From a virus: 22,286 bases of DNA. Made by a program: the position numbers and the translations under genes. The stretch covers positions 1-22,286 of the IMG/VR virus record IMGVR_UViG_3300045010_000113; one strand, given 5' to 3'. The notes beneath the pieces were generated by a model. It ran no database searches and was not told the DNA's origin. It saw nothing but the letters and a program-made list of their open reading frames with translations. This document shows positions 1 through 8,045 of the stretch, piece after piece. Within the stretch, counting starts at the first letter, position 1. Each line of letters opens with the position of its first letter.

Positions 1-106
1 TCTTGCTGGGCCGACGCACGGAATCCCCCGGCCCATCTCTCTGTGCGCCTCCGCAGATAATGCAGGTTTATGATGGAGCCCCTGATGCGAGAGATTGAGG
101 CGAAAC
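1..106 (+). other. 3' end of an upstream gene, reading frame undecided
   Basis: All three forward frames are open from base 1. They stop at 58-60 (TAA), 71-73 (TGA) and 96-98 (TGA), so one of them is probably the tail of a gene that begins outside the window. The third frame runs longest and its stop overlaps the GAGG ribosome binding site of the small terminase, which would fit tight packing. A 15-codon ORF from ATG 70 to the TAG at 115-117 is also present but has no support. In phages of this type an HNH endonuclease often precedes the P27 small terminase, but no HNH motif is visible in these few residues. Confidence 0.3.
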
Positions 107-580
107 ATGGGTGGTAGAGGATCCGGGCGCAGGCCGAGGCCGACTGAGCAGAAGCGGCGGCTCGGCAACCCCGGAAAGCGAGCCCTCCCATCGCAGGTTG
201 CGGAGGTCATCGTAGGGGCCTTCGGCCCGGAGCCGATGGAGCCGCCCCGGACTCTTGGCCGATTCGGCAGGGCTCTGTGGGATCAGGTCTGGCAGGGAGG
301 AGCCGCATGGCTGAAGCGATCCCTCGATACGGAGTTGGTACTGATGGCCTGCGAGATGACCGATGAGCGGATCATCCTTCGGGCGGCTGTGCTGCAGAAT
401 CCCGATGATTGGCGCAAGCGACGAGCCCTCCGCGACCTCGACAAACAACTACAGTCTCTCCTCGGCCAACTCGGCTTCTCTCCGACAGATCGCAGTACGC
501 TAGGCATCGGTGAGATTAGGGAGCATGGCTTCAGCGAACTCCACAAACGCATCGCCGCGAAGAGGCATGGCTCCGCATAG
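107..580 (+). CDS. terS: Terminase small subunit, P27 family
   Basis: This is probably the DNA-recognition subunit of the packaging motor, which binds phage DNA and hands it to the large terminase. The protein is 157 residues. Its start is rich in Gly, Arg and Pro, with a GRRPRP stretch followed by LGNPGKR, the signature opening of P27-type small terminases. The middle is helical with a WDQVW segment, and the C-terminal third (LDKQLQSLLGQLGFSP) matches the family's conserved LGLTP-like ending. I chose ATG 107 because GAGG at 97-100 lies six bases upstream; a TTG at 95 would add four residues but overlaps that site. The gene directly precedes and overlaps the large terminase. The family call is by motif and gene order. 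Confidence 0.85.
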   Translation: MGGRGSGRRPRPTEQKRRLGNPGKRALPSQVAEVIVGAFGPEPMEPPRTLGRFGRALWDQVWQGGAAWLKRSLDTELVLMACEMTDERIILRAAVLQNPDDWRKRRALRDLDKQLQSLLGQLGFSPTDRSTLGIGEIREHGFSELHKRIAAKRHGSA

Positions 581-2030
581 CAGGTGGGCTCCGACCTATC
601 TCACGCCACGCATCCACTGGCCCAGTGATGGGGATGAAATCATCGAGTTCGCCCGAGAGCATTTCACGGTTCTCAAAGGGTTCAGGGCTGGGCATCCGCT
701 GGAGTTCACCGCATGGCAGAGATGGCTCCTACGGGCTCTCTATGAACGGAGACCTGATGGCAGACTCCGTTATCGGAGAGCCCTAGTCGGCCTGCCTCGC
801 AAGCAGGGCAAGAGTCTGCTGGGCTCGGCAATCGCCGTCTACGGGATGGTGGCAGGCGAGCCGGGGGCCGAGATTTATGCAGTCGCCGGAGACAGACAAC
901 AGGCAAGGATCATCTTCAACGAAGCCAAATCTCAGATCATGGCCTCCCCGATGCTGACCGCCGAGACGAAGGTGTATCGAGATGCCGTCGAGATGCCCCG
1001 CTTCGGTTCGGTGTTCAGGGTTCTTTCCTCGGAGTTCAGATCGCAGGCAGGCCTAAACCCGAGCCTCGTGCTGTTCGATGAACTCTGGAATCAGCAGAGC
1101 CCAGAACTCTACGACCAAATGAGCCTCGGCTCAGGCGCGAGGCTGGAGCCGCTGATCATCTCCATCACCACCGCAGGCTATGACCTCGACTCCGTATGCG
1201 GTCAGCAGTATCAGTACGGAAAGCAGATCGCTTCGGGCGAGGTTGCGGATGAGCAGTTCGGATTCTGGTGGTGGGAAGCCCCAGCAGACTGCGCCATCAC
1301 CAGCAAGAAAGCGTGGAGGCAGGCGAATCCGAACATCGCTGAGGGGCTCCTCGACCCGGCGGACCTAGAGGCGGCAACGAGGCAGACTGCCGAACTTGCG
1401 TTCAGGAGATGGCGACTCAATCAGTGGGTGCGCACTCAGGAGTCGTGGCTTCCGATAGGAGCATGGGATGCCTGCCGCTCAGACCTCGCTCTGCGCCCCG
1501 ACCTCCCTGTTTGGGTAGGGATAGACATGGCGTTGAAGCACGACTCCATCGCCGTAGTCCTAGCGCAGCCGCAGGATGATCGCCTAGTAGTCAGAGCCCG
1601 AATCTGGAATCCCAGCGAACAGGGCGTTGATGTGTCCGAGGTTGAGCATCATCTCCGAGGTCTCGCCGCCTCCTATCAGGTGCAAGAGTTCGCCTATGAC
1701 CCCTCGTTCTTCCAACGCTCGGCAGAGGCCCTCGCGGATGATGGTCTCCCAATGATCGAGTTCCCTCAAAGCGCACAGCGGATGGTGCCTGCCTGCGGCA
1801 ACGCATACGAACTGATCGTCGCCGGGAAGATCGCCCACGATGGGAGCCCGACTCTCAGCGATCATGTTCATTCAGCGGCCCAGAGGATGACGGAGCAGGG
1901 CTGGAGACTGAGCAAGGGGAAGAGCAAGCGGAAGATAGATGCCTGCATCGCTCTCGTGTTAGCGTTGGATCGAGCAACGAAACGGCAGCGATCCGAGGCG
2001 GCCCCAACGGTTCTCAACATTTGGCGATGA
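567..2030 (+). CDS. terL: Terminase large subunit (ATPase and nuclease)
   Basis: This is the packaging motor: an ATPase that drives DNA into the prohead through the portal, and a nuclease that cuts concatemers. Residue numbers assume ATG 567 (487 aa). Walker A is GLPRKQGKS at about 75-83 and Walker B is LVLFDE at about 167-172, with its acidic pair. The C-terminal RNase H-like nuclease starts at VGIDMALKHDS (Asp about 320), and a later acidic segment, KIDACIALVLALD, carries the last metal ligands. The start is uncertain. GTG 510 and ATG 525 are in frame but would overlap the small terminase by 71 or 56 bases, against 14 for ATG 567, and none has an ideally spaced ribosome binding site. The stop overlaps the next start as ATGA. 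Confidence 0.93.
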   Translation: MAPHSRWAPTYLTPRIHWPSDGDEIIEFAREHFTVLKGFRAGHPLEFTAWQRWLLRALYERRPDGRLRYRRALVGLPRKQGKSLLGSAIAVYGMVAGEPGAEIYAVAGDRQQARIIFNEAKSQIMASPMLTAETKVYRDAVEMPRFGSVFRVLSSEFRSQAGLNPSLVLFDELWNQQSPELYDQMSLGSGARLEPLIISITTAGYDLDSVCGQQYQYGKQIASGEVADEQFGFWWWEAPADCAITSKKAWRQANPNIAEGLLDPADLEAATRQTAELAFRRWRLNQWVRTQESWLPIGAWDACRSDLALRPDLPVWVGIDMALKHDSIAVVLAQPQDDRLVVRARIWNPSEQGVDVSEVEHHLRGLAASYQVQEFAYDPSFFQRSAEALADDGLPMIEFPQSAQRMVPACGNAYELIVAGKIAHDGSPTLSDHVHSAAQRMTEQGWRLSKGKSKRKIDACIALVLALDRATKRQRSEAAPTVLNIWR

Positions 2031-2167
2031 ACAGAACCCAGATCACAACCGCAGCAGAGATCATCGGCGGAGGTCTCATCGTTCTCGGCATCGGCCTGTG
2101 GACCATCCCCGGAGCCGTCATCACGGCAGGTATCCTCCTCATCCTCGCAGGAGGTCTCGCAGCATGA
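2027..2167 (+). CDS. Small membrane protein between terminase and portal
   Basis: This is a 46-residue ORF joined by ATGA overlaps on both sides: its ATG (2027) overlaps the terminase stop and its TGA (2165-2167) overlaps the portal ATG. After a short polar start (MNRTQITTAAE) almost the whole chain is Ile, Leu, Gly, Ala and Val, with a Trp-Thr-Ile-Pro break in the middle. It could form one long or two short membrane helices. The gapless coupling suggests it is translated. The function is unknown. Small hydrophobic proteins occur at this position in other phages, but I do not recognise this one. It could instead be only a coupling ORF that carries ribosomes into the portal gene. Confidence 0.6.
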   Translation: MNRTQITTAAEIIGGGLIVLGIGLWTIPGAVITAGILLILAGGLAA

Positions 2168-3360
2168 GTTTGTGGCGCAACAGAGAGAGGCGAGCCCTGC
2201 CGAACGATCTCGACCCCTATCAGATCACCGCCCGGCCCTACTACCCAAACTACTCCGGCGAGGTAGTCACCGAGTTATCGGCGTTCGCATCCTCGGCGTT
2301 CCTCTCCGCAGTCTCGATCATCGCAGACTCAATCGCGGCGATGCCTCTGGATTTGTATCGCAAACGAGGAAACCGTATCGAGGTACTGCAGACTCCCAGC
2401 GTGCTGCAGAAGCCAAACGAACATCAGAACATGTTCGAGTTCATCCATCAGGTCGTGCTGACGCTGACCACTCATGGATGCGCCTACATCTTCGCCCCTC
2501 GCAATCCGGGGGAGTTGCCCGTCGAGATGATCAACATCCATCCGCAGCGCATCAAGGATGTGTACTCCGATACCGATGCGTCATATCAGTACGAGATCAA
2601 CAAGGAGCGATACTCAACCTCGCAGATCAAGGCGATTCACTGGATAATCCTCCCGGGCAGGCGCAGGGGCATCTCTCCGCTGCACGCCAACCGCAACGCC
2701 ATCGGTACGGCGATGGCGATGGATCGCTACCTCGCTCAGTTCTACGGCGAGGGAGCAACCCCATCCTCGGTGCTGGAGACCGATGGCTCCCTGACTCAGG
2801 AGCAGGCAGAACTCGTGCGCCGCAACTGGGAGGACTCGCACTACAAGCATCGCCGCCCAGCAGTCCTCACCTCCGGCCTGAAATGGAAACCGATAGTAAC
2901 GTCTGCGGCGGATCTGCAAATGCTGGAGCATCGCGAAGCCCTAGTGCGAGACATCGCACGGGCCTATCGCATACCGCTCCATCTCATCAACGGAACAGGC
3001 GGAGATTCCCAGACGTATCAGAACGTGGAATCTGCCGGAATAAACTTCGTTCGTTACACCCTCCTGCCGTGGATGCGGAGGATCGAGGTCGCCATCTCCG
3101 ATCTCCTGCCGATGCCGCAACAGGTCAAGTTCAACGCCGATGAGTTCGAGAGAGCCGACCTGCTCACCCGAGTCAGGGCGCAACAGACACAGATCATGTC
3201 CGGCACATTGACTCCGAACGAGGCGCGAGATCAGGAGGATCGCGAGCCGTACGAGGGCGGAGATCAGTTCGTTCTCGGCATCTCCGGCACAGCAGTCGCC
3301 GGGGTTGAGGGCGGAACGTTGCCCACCATCGGATCCGATGCCCAGCCTCCGGCGAGATGA
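2164..3360 (+). CDS. Portal protein, HK97-like family
   Basis: This is probably the dodecameric portal ring at the capsid vertex through which DNA enters and leaves and to which the terminase docks. The protein is 398 residues. The N-terminal part carries the portal-family pattern FASSAFLSAVSIIADSIA followed by MPLDLYRKRG, in which the chain runs through several active helices into a beta segment. A central region holds SPLHANRNAIGTAMAMDRY, typical of the stem and clip region. The C-terminal part has the acidic TPNEARDQEDREPYEGGDQF ending seen in this family. ATG 2164 is preferred over the upstream GTG 2098, because 2164 overlaps the preceding stop (ATGA) and gives a family-like N terminus. 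It lies between the terminase and the protease as expected. Confidence 0.92.
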   Translation: MSLWRNRERRALPNDLDPYQITARPYYPNYSGEVVTELSAFASSAFLSAVSIIADSIAAMPLDLYRKRGNRIEVLQTPSVLQKPNEHQNMFEFIHQVVLTLTTHGCAYIFAPRNPGELPVEMINIHPQRIKDVYSDTDASYQYEINKERYSTSQIKAIHWIILPGRRRGISPLHANRNAIGTAMAMDRYLAQFYGEGATPSSVLETDGSLTQEQAELVRRNWEDSHYKHRRPAVLTSGLKWKPIVTSAADLQMLEHREALVRDIARAYRIPLHLINGTGGDSQTYQNVESAGINFVRYTLLPWMRRIEVAISDLLPMPQQVKFNADEFERADLLTRVRAQQTQIMSGTLTPNEARDQEDREPYEGGDQFVLGISGTAVAGVEGGTLPTIGSDAQPPAR

Positions 3361-3363
3361 CCG

Positions 3364-4806
3364 ATGCCGTTCGGAATCTCAGACAACGCCCCGGGCTGCA
3401 GCGGATGGGCGGCAGTCATGCGAGAGGATGATGGCAGTCTCGATGTGATCGGATGCCACGATACGAAGGATGAGGCAATCGCACAGATGGTCGCCGCCTC
3501 GATTGCGAAGGGAATCGAACCTCTAGGGGAGATTTCTTGGACTGAACCGAGAGTTGAGGAGCGAGAGGAGCCGGATCTCTCACCGCCCTCGTTCATGCGA
3601 GCATCAGCAGAGAGGGGGCTGCGGCTCCACGAGGACGGCAAATCCGGCTCCGGGCTGATGCCTCAGACCGTTGAGGATGCCCGTAAGATGGCGGCTGGGC
3701 AGGTTTCAGAGCAGAAATGGCGCAAGATAGGGCCTTGGATTGCCAGGCACATCGTTGATCTGGCGGCTGTGGATGAGCCCGGAGAGATAACGCCGGGGCT
3801 GGTCGCCATGCTGCTGTGGGGCGGAGGCTCCAGCAGATCGAGCGCAGAGAGGGCGCAGGCCTATGCCGAGCGCATAGTAGAGAGGCTCGATGCAAGAGCA
3901 CTACACTCGTCGGCTGAGATGAGCATCGTTGCGACTGAACCCCGGGCCTCCATCGAGGATCTCTCAGTTGGCACGTTCGTCAAATGGGATTCTGCTGGAG
4001 GAGAAGCATACGGGCGGATCGAGAAGGTGCAGACCAGCGGCTCGGTCTCCGCCTCCCCGGGCGATTTCACGATGCAGGGCTCCGAGGATGAGCCCGCCTA
4101 TCTCATCCGAGTTTACGGGGCCGAGGAGGAGGATGGTGAGACTGAGTATAAACCTACCGACACGCTCGTGGTCCACAGGGCTGAAGCCCTGACGGTGACT
4201 GCCAAGCGCAGCATCCGGGCTCACCGCTGGGTTTCCAAGCAGGTAGATGAGCGTCGCACCGTCGCCTACTCAACGATGGAGATGCGCCGAGAGGCAGGCA
4301 ACCGCCTCGTTGGATACGCAGCAGTATTTGACTCGCCTTCGGAGCCGATGCCGTTCATCGAGTATGTTCGGCGTGGCGCATTCACCAAGACCCTCAAAGA
4401 TGGGGCGGATGTGAGGCTCCTCGTAGATCACGAGGGGGTTCCTCTGGCTCGCACCAAATCCGGTACCCTCAGACTGTCCGAGGATCAGCGAGGCCTCCTT
4501 GTTGAGGCAGAACTCGATCCCAAGAACCCGGATGCCCAGCGAGTCCTCTCCGCAATGACCCGAGGAGACCTCTCACAAATGTCGTTTGCGTTCCGCACCG
4601 TCAAAGACTCGTGGAACAAGGAGATGAGCATCCGGGAACTGACGGAGGTGCAACTCTTCGATGTGTCGGTAGTGACCTTCCCCGCCTACGAGGAGACCTC
4701 CGCAGAGTTGCGAACTGCACAAACCTTTGGTACGCTCCCTAGTGTCGCTCCGGCGTTGAGGAAAGCACAACTCAGAATCGCCAGAGCGAAACGGCAGCCG
4801 CAATAG
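3364..4806 (+). CDS. Multi-domain prohead protease (HK97 type, N-terminal extensions)
   Basis: This is probably the maturation protease that cleaves the capsid protein and itself inside the prohead. The 480-residue chain has four parts. Residues 1-52 hold a GWAAVM...GCHDTKDEAIAQ module. Residues 80-178 form a helical module (RGLRLHEDGKSGSG, KIGPWIARH). Residues 200-278 form a beta-rich, Tudor-like module (VGTFVKWDSAGGEAYGRIE, ending DTLVVHRA). Residues 295-450 form the serine protease, with GYAAVFDS, the probable catalytic His 356 in LLVDHEG, and the probable catalytic Ser 407 in DLSQMSFAF. Ordinary prohead proteases are about half this length. The start is three bases after the portal stop. 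The protease call is firm; the roles of the three front modules are not known to me. Confidence 0.88.
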   Translation: MPFGISDNAPGCSGWAAVMREDDGSLDVIGCHDTKDEAIAQMVAASIAKGIEPLGEISWTEPRVEEREEPDLSPPSFMRASAERGLRLHEDGKSGSGLMPQTVEDARKMAAGQVSEQKWRKIGPWIARHIVDLAAVDEPGEITPGLVAMLLWGGGSSRSSAERAQAYAERIVERLDARALHSSAEMSIVATEPRASIEDLSVGTFVKWDSAGGEAYGRIEKVQTSGSVSASPGDFTMQGSEDEPAYLIRVYGAEEEDGETEYKPTDTLVVHRAEALTVTAKRSIRAHRWVSKQVDERRTVAYSTMEMRREAGNRLVGYAAVFDSPSEPMPFIEYVRRGAFTKTLKDGADVRLLVDHEGVPLARTKSGTLRLSEDQRGLLVEAELDPKNPDAQRVLSAMTRGDLSQMSFAFRTVKDSWNKEMSIRELTEVQLFDVSVVTFPAYEETSAELRTAQTFGTLPSVAPALRKAQLRIARAKRQPQ

Positions 4807-4875
4807 AGCCGATCCGATGAGGGTCACTCGCAGAAGCACTCCGAGACATTCAGAGACGACAGAAACGGAGCAACC

Positions 4876-6177
4876 GTGAAGCACTCAGCCACCCTCATCG
4901 AGAAGCGCGACGCGCTGATCACCGCAAGCGAGAACATCGTGAACGAGGCGCAAGCCGCAGGCCGCGACATCAACTCCGAGGAGGATGGAGAAATCGCAGC
5001 CAACCTCGACCTGATCCGCTCGCTGGATGAGCAGATCGCTCGCTACAGCGAACTCGAAGAGCGGCAGGCGAAGGCTGCGGAGATCCGAGCCGAAGTAAGA
5101 CTACAGGAGACCGATGTGACCACCATCAAGTCAGAGCCACGCACCTACAGCCTGGAGAGCAGCAACTCGTTCCTCCGCGATGCGTTCGCCGCACAGTTCA
5201 ACAACGATTACGCCGCCCGGGAGCGACTCGCCCGACACATGAACGAGGAGCGCATCGAGCGTCGCGATGTGACCTCCGCGAACTTCGCAGGTTTGGTGGT
5301 TCCGCAGTTCCTGACCGAACTTGCCGCACCGCTGGCACGAGCAGGCCGCCCCGTCGCGGATCGCGCCCGCAAGCACGCCCTCCCCGATGCAGGCCTGACC
5401 ATCTCGATCTCGAAGGTCACCACCGGAACCGCAGTAGCGGAGCAGACCGAAGGCGCAGCCGTCCAAGAGACGAACGCCGACGACACCAAACTAGACCTGA
5501 CGGTCAAGACCATCGCTGGTCAGCAGAACGTTTCGCGTCAGGCCATCGAGCGCGGCACGAACGTGGACTCGCTGGTCATCGCAGACCTCATCGCCGCCTA
5601 CCACACGAAACTCGACGAACTGCTCGTGGCGGAACTGTTCGCCTCCGCAGGTCAGGCAGTCACCTACACCGACGACACGCCCACGGTGACGGAGTTGTAC
5701 CCCAAGTTGGCGGATGCGGTGCAGAGAGTACAGACAACGTTTTTCGCAGGCCCCAACTCGATCATCATGCATCCTCGCCGCCTAGCGTTCATCCTTGCGG
5801 CACTTGACGGTCAGAACCGCCCAATCGCGGTTCCGTCGCCTGTTGCTCTGAACCCTGTGGCAACGGGTGCAGGATCGGCGCAGTATGGCAACAGCGGCTA
5901 CAGCATCCTCGGCCTCCCGGTCATCACCGATGCGAACGTGGCGACCAACAAGGGTTCCGGAACGAATCAGGACACCATTTATGTCGGCAACCTGCAGGAA
6001 CTCCACCTGTGGGAGCAGGCTGGCGGCGATCCGATGCTGCTCCGCTTCGAGCAGCCGAAGGTTGCCGAACTCGATGTGACCCTAGTTGTCTACGGCTACT
6101 CGTGTTTCACAGCGAACCGCTACCCGAACGCATGGGCGCAGATCAACGGCACTGGTTTGGTCCCACCGACCTTCTAA
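4876..6177 (+). CDS. Major capsid protein, HK97 fold
   Basis: This is probably the main shell protein. The 433-residue chain begins with a charged helical region (about 1-95, with EKRDALI, EEDGEIAANLDLI and ELEERQAKAAE). It matches the delta or scaffold domain that HK97-type phages carry in place of a separate scaffolding protein and remove during maturation. The HK97 core follows, with LVVPQFLTELAAPLARAGRPVADRA, a conserved MHPRR segment, NSGYSILGLPVITDANV and a C-terminal strand LDVTLVVYGYSCFTANRYPNA. The GTG start is supported by an ACGGAG site ending five bases upstream. The neighbours are the protease and the connector genes, which settles the role. Confidence 0.93.
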   Translation: MKHSATLIEKRDALITASENIVNEAQAAGRDINSEEDGEIAANLDLIRSLDEQIARYSELEERQAKAAEIRAEVRLQETDVTTIKSEPRTYSLESSNSFLRDAFAAQFNNDYAARERLARHMNEERIERRDVTSANFAGLVVPQFLTELAAPLARAGRPVADRARKHALPDAGLTISISKVTTGTAVAEQTEGAAVQETNADDTKLDLTVKTIAGQQNVSRQAIERGTNVDSLVIADLIAAYHTKLDELLVAELFASAGQAVTYTDDTPTVTELYPKLADAVQRVQTTFFAGPNSIIMHPRRLAFILAALDGQNRPIAVPSPVALNPVATGAGSAQYGNSGYSILGLPVITDANVATNKGSGTNQDTIYVGNLQELHLWEQAGGDPMLLRFEQPKVAELDVTLVVYGYSCFTANRYPNAWAQINGTGLVPPTF

Positions 6178-6229
6178 ATCGGGGTTCTCTCATCGCGGAG
6201 GCATCGGCCTCCTCTACGATGGAGGCATG

Positions 6230-6427
6230 ATGAGCCACGCACGGAAAGAGGAGATCAACGCTCTGCTCGTTGAGCGCAGGGGCTATGAGGCCAGAGGTCT
6301 CCGTGATCGGATCGCTGCGGTTGATGCCGCTCTCGCAGCCCTCGGGCATGAGATAGAGACTACCTCGCTCTGCCCAGAGACTGAGCGAGCCACCGCTCCT
6401 CGCGCCCGGAAGCGCAGGAAGCCGTGA
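6230..6427 (+). CDS. Small head-region protein
   Basis: This is a 65-residue, very basic and helical protein. Residues 4-38 (ARKEEINALLVERRGYEARG, then LRDRIAAVDAALAALG) resemble a short conserved protein often found right after the capsid gene in actinophages. The C terminus ends in RARKRRKP. GGAGG at 6221-6225 is the ribosome binding site. Two ATGs are adjacent in frame (6227 and 6230); I took the second because the first sits only one base from that site. The stop overlaps the GTG start of the connector gene by four bases. A head or connector accessory role is inferred from position only; no function is known. Confidence 0.7.
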   Translation: MSHARKEEINALLVERRGYEARGLRDRIAAVDAALAALGHEIETTSLCPETERATAPRARKRRKP

Positions 6428-7023
6428 GCATCACCAACGGATACGCAACGCTGTCGGAGGTCAAAGCCGTCCTCCGGCTGACTGACGATAACGACAACAC
6501 GCTGCTGGAGCAGGCCATCGAGGGGGCGTCTCGGCGGATCGACGGGTACTGCAATCGGTTCTTCTATCAGACCGCCTCAACCGCGATCCGGCTTTATGCC
6601 AACTACTCCTACCATCTCACCGTTCAGGATCTCTCCTCAACGAACATCACCCTGCAGACAGATACTGATGGCAACGGAACCTATGAGACCACATGGAGCC
6701 TCAACACCGACTACATTCTTGCGCCAACAAACGCCTCGCTCCAGTATCGCCCCTACACGCTGATCCAAGCAACGGGAGGCAAACGGTTCCCCCTCTTCTC
6801 CCCTCCTGATCTCCCCGGCGTTCAGGTCACGGCAGTCTGGGGATGGCCCTCCGTTCCTGATGATGTGAGGGAGGCCTGCATCCTCCTCTCCATCAGAGGC
6901 TTTGCGCGATACAACGCCGCCCTCGGAGTCGTCGGCTTCGGAGACATGGCCCTGCAGGTGCGCTCCGTTGATCCCGATGTGCGAGACCTCCTGCAGCCGT
7001 ATCGCATCCTCGGGATCGCCTGA
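6424..7023 (+). CDS. Head-tail connector (adaptor) protein
   Basis: This is probably the adaptor ring that sits under the portal and joins head to tail. The 199-residue protein starts with YATLSEVKAVLRLTDDNDNT, then LLEQAIEGASRRIDGYCNRFF, the recognisable N-terminal pattern of gp6/gp15-like connectors (a helix, then a helical bundle ending in an aromatic-rich turn). The middle is beta-rich, and VTAVWGWPSVPDDVREACILLSIRGFARYN is the matching C-terminal helix. The GTG start overlaps the previous stop as GTGA, so translation is probably coupled. The exact ring assignment comes from family resemblance and gene order. Confidence 0.82.
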   Translation: MSITNGYATLSEVKAVLRLTDDNDNTLLEQAIEGASRRIDGYCNRFFYQTASTAIRLYANYSYHLTVQDLSSTNITLQTDTDGNGTYETTWSLNTDYILAPTNASLQYRPYTLIQATGGKRFPLFSPPDLPGVQVTAVWGWPSVPDDVREACILLSIRGFARYNAALGVVGFGDMALQVRSVDPDVRDLLQPYRILGIA

Positions 7024-7430
7024 TGCCTGCCACCATCTCACAGGTCGCCTCCGGGCTGCAGACCCGGCTCGCAACGATCTCGGGGCTCAGAACCTACTCC
7101 TATCAGCCAGAGCAACTCAACCCTCCGTTCGCTTTCCCCGTCCTCCAGCAGGTCGAGTACCACAGAGCGATGGGAGGAGGCGATGTTCTGATGACTTGGG
7201 GCATCACAGCAGTCACGGGCCGCTGGATTGATCGCACGGCCCACAGCCTGCTCGATGCCTACCTAGCCTACTCGGGAGCCTCCTCGATCAGAGCAGCAAT
7301 AGAGGCGGATCCGACTCTCGGCGGAGTTTGCAGCACGCTCATCGTCGCCTCGGCTGCGAACATTACCTCTCTCACGGTTGCGGATGCGGACTTTCTTCAG
7401 GTACAGTTCACGGTGACGGTTCACGGCTAG
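7023..7430 (+). CDS. Probable tail terminator or head closure protein
   Basis: This 135-residue protein opens with ISQVASGLQTRLATISGLRTYSY. That helix followed by a strand is common to small tail-completion proteins, which cap the tail tube and join it to the head. The body alternates strands (DVLMTWGITAVTG) with one helix (DRTAHSLLDAYLAYSGASSI) and ends in ADFLQVQFTVTVHG, a terminal strand also typical of this group. It starts at ATG 7023, overlapping the connector stop by one base, and sits between connector and major tail protein, where a terminator is expected. Tail terminator is my first choice and head closure the alternative. Confidence 0.65.
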   Translation: MPATISQVASGLQTRLATISGLRTYSYQPEQLNPPFAFPVLQQVEYHRAMGGGDVLMTWGITAVTGRWIDRTAHSLLDAYLAYSGASSIRAAIEADPTLGGVCSTLIVASAANITSLTVADADFLQVQFTVTVHG

Positions 7431-7439
7431 GAGACCTCA

Positions 7440-7604
7440 ATGGCTCAGTACAAAGTGACTAGCGACCTGCTCTCAGGTCACAAGTACGGCGATCTGGTGA
7501 CCGACGAGGATCTCCCGGGCGCGAACATTGCGGCTCTCATCGAGGCGGGCCACCTCGGAGTCGTAGGCGTTCCGAAGATCAAGGCCGACAAGGACAAGGA
7601 GTAA
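7440..7604 (+). CDS. Small protein upstream of the major tail protein
   Basis: This is a 54-residue ORF with a good ribosome binding site (AGGAG at 7429-7433, six bases before ATG 7440). The sequence MAQYKVTSDLLSGHKYGDLV followed by TDEDLPGANIAALIEAGHLG reads as a compact fold: a strand, a GDLVT turn and a helix. It ends in a charged tail (KIKADKDKE). The same kind of short protein is found beside major tail protein genes in several siphophages, but no function is assigned. An AAGGAG at 7596-7601, overlapping its last codons, serves the next gene. A structural or assembly role is inferred from context only. Confidence 0.7.
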   Translation: MAQYKVTSDLLSGHKYGDLVTDEDLPGANIAALIEAGHLGVVGVPKIKADKDKE

Positions 7605-7610
7605 TCGCTC

Positions 7611-8018
7611 ATGGCTCAAATCGTTCTCAAGGATGTGACGGTTACGATCAACAGCGTGGATCTGGCGAGCCGAGCCACGCAGGTGACCATCAACTACGAG
7701 AAGGAAGCCGTAGAGGTCACGGCGTTCGGAGACAACAGCCGAAAGTTCACGGACGGTCTCGGCAACATCTCGGCAGCCGTTACCCTGAATCAGGACTTTG
7801 CCGCATCGAATGTGGAGGCGACCGTCTTTCCACTCGTTGGCACAACCACCACCGTCGTGTTCAAGCCGACCTCCTCCGCCGTTTCCTCAACGAACCCTTC
7901 GTACACCATCACAGGTACTTACCTCGCCTCGCACACGCCGATCAACGGCAGCGTTGGAGAACTCGGAACCACCGAACTGAACTTCCAGGGTGGAACGCTC
8001 ACAAAGGCAACATCGTAA
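7611..8018 (+). CDS. Major tail protein (tail tube)
   Basis: This is probably the tube subunit that stacks into the non-contractile tail. The 135-residue chain is almost all beta strands: IVLKDVTVTINSVDLASRA, then QVTINYEKEAVEVTAFGDNS, where the VEVTAFGD segment is characteristic of siphophage tube proteins. The C-terminal strands (TITGTYLASHTPINGSVGEL and TTELNFQGGTLTKAT) complete the barrel. It is short for a tube protein and has no extra Ig-like domain. The ribosome binding site AAGGAG (7596-7601) lies nine bases before the ATG. It directly precedes the frameshifted chaperone gene, as in most long-tailed phages, which supports the call. Confidence 0.85.
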   Translation: MAQIVLKDVTVTINSVDLASRATQVTINYEKEAVEVTAFGDNSRKFTDGLGNISAAVTLNQDFAASNVEATVFPLVGTTTTVVFKPTSSAVSSTNPSYTITGTYLASHTPINGSVGELGTTELNFQGGTLTKATS

Positions 8019-8045
8019 TCCGAGCATCAGAGAGGAGCAGGGGCG

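Noticed and set aside
2172-3143. 323-residue plus-strand ORF in another frame of the portal gene
   Set aside because: The portal frame carries family motifs and coupled starts; this frame is rich in Arg, Ser and Pro, as expected for an out-of-frame reading.
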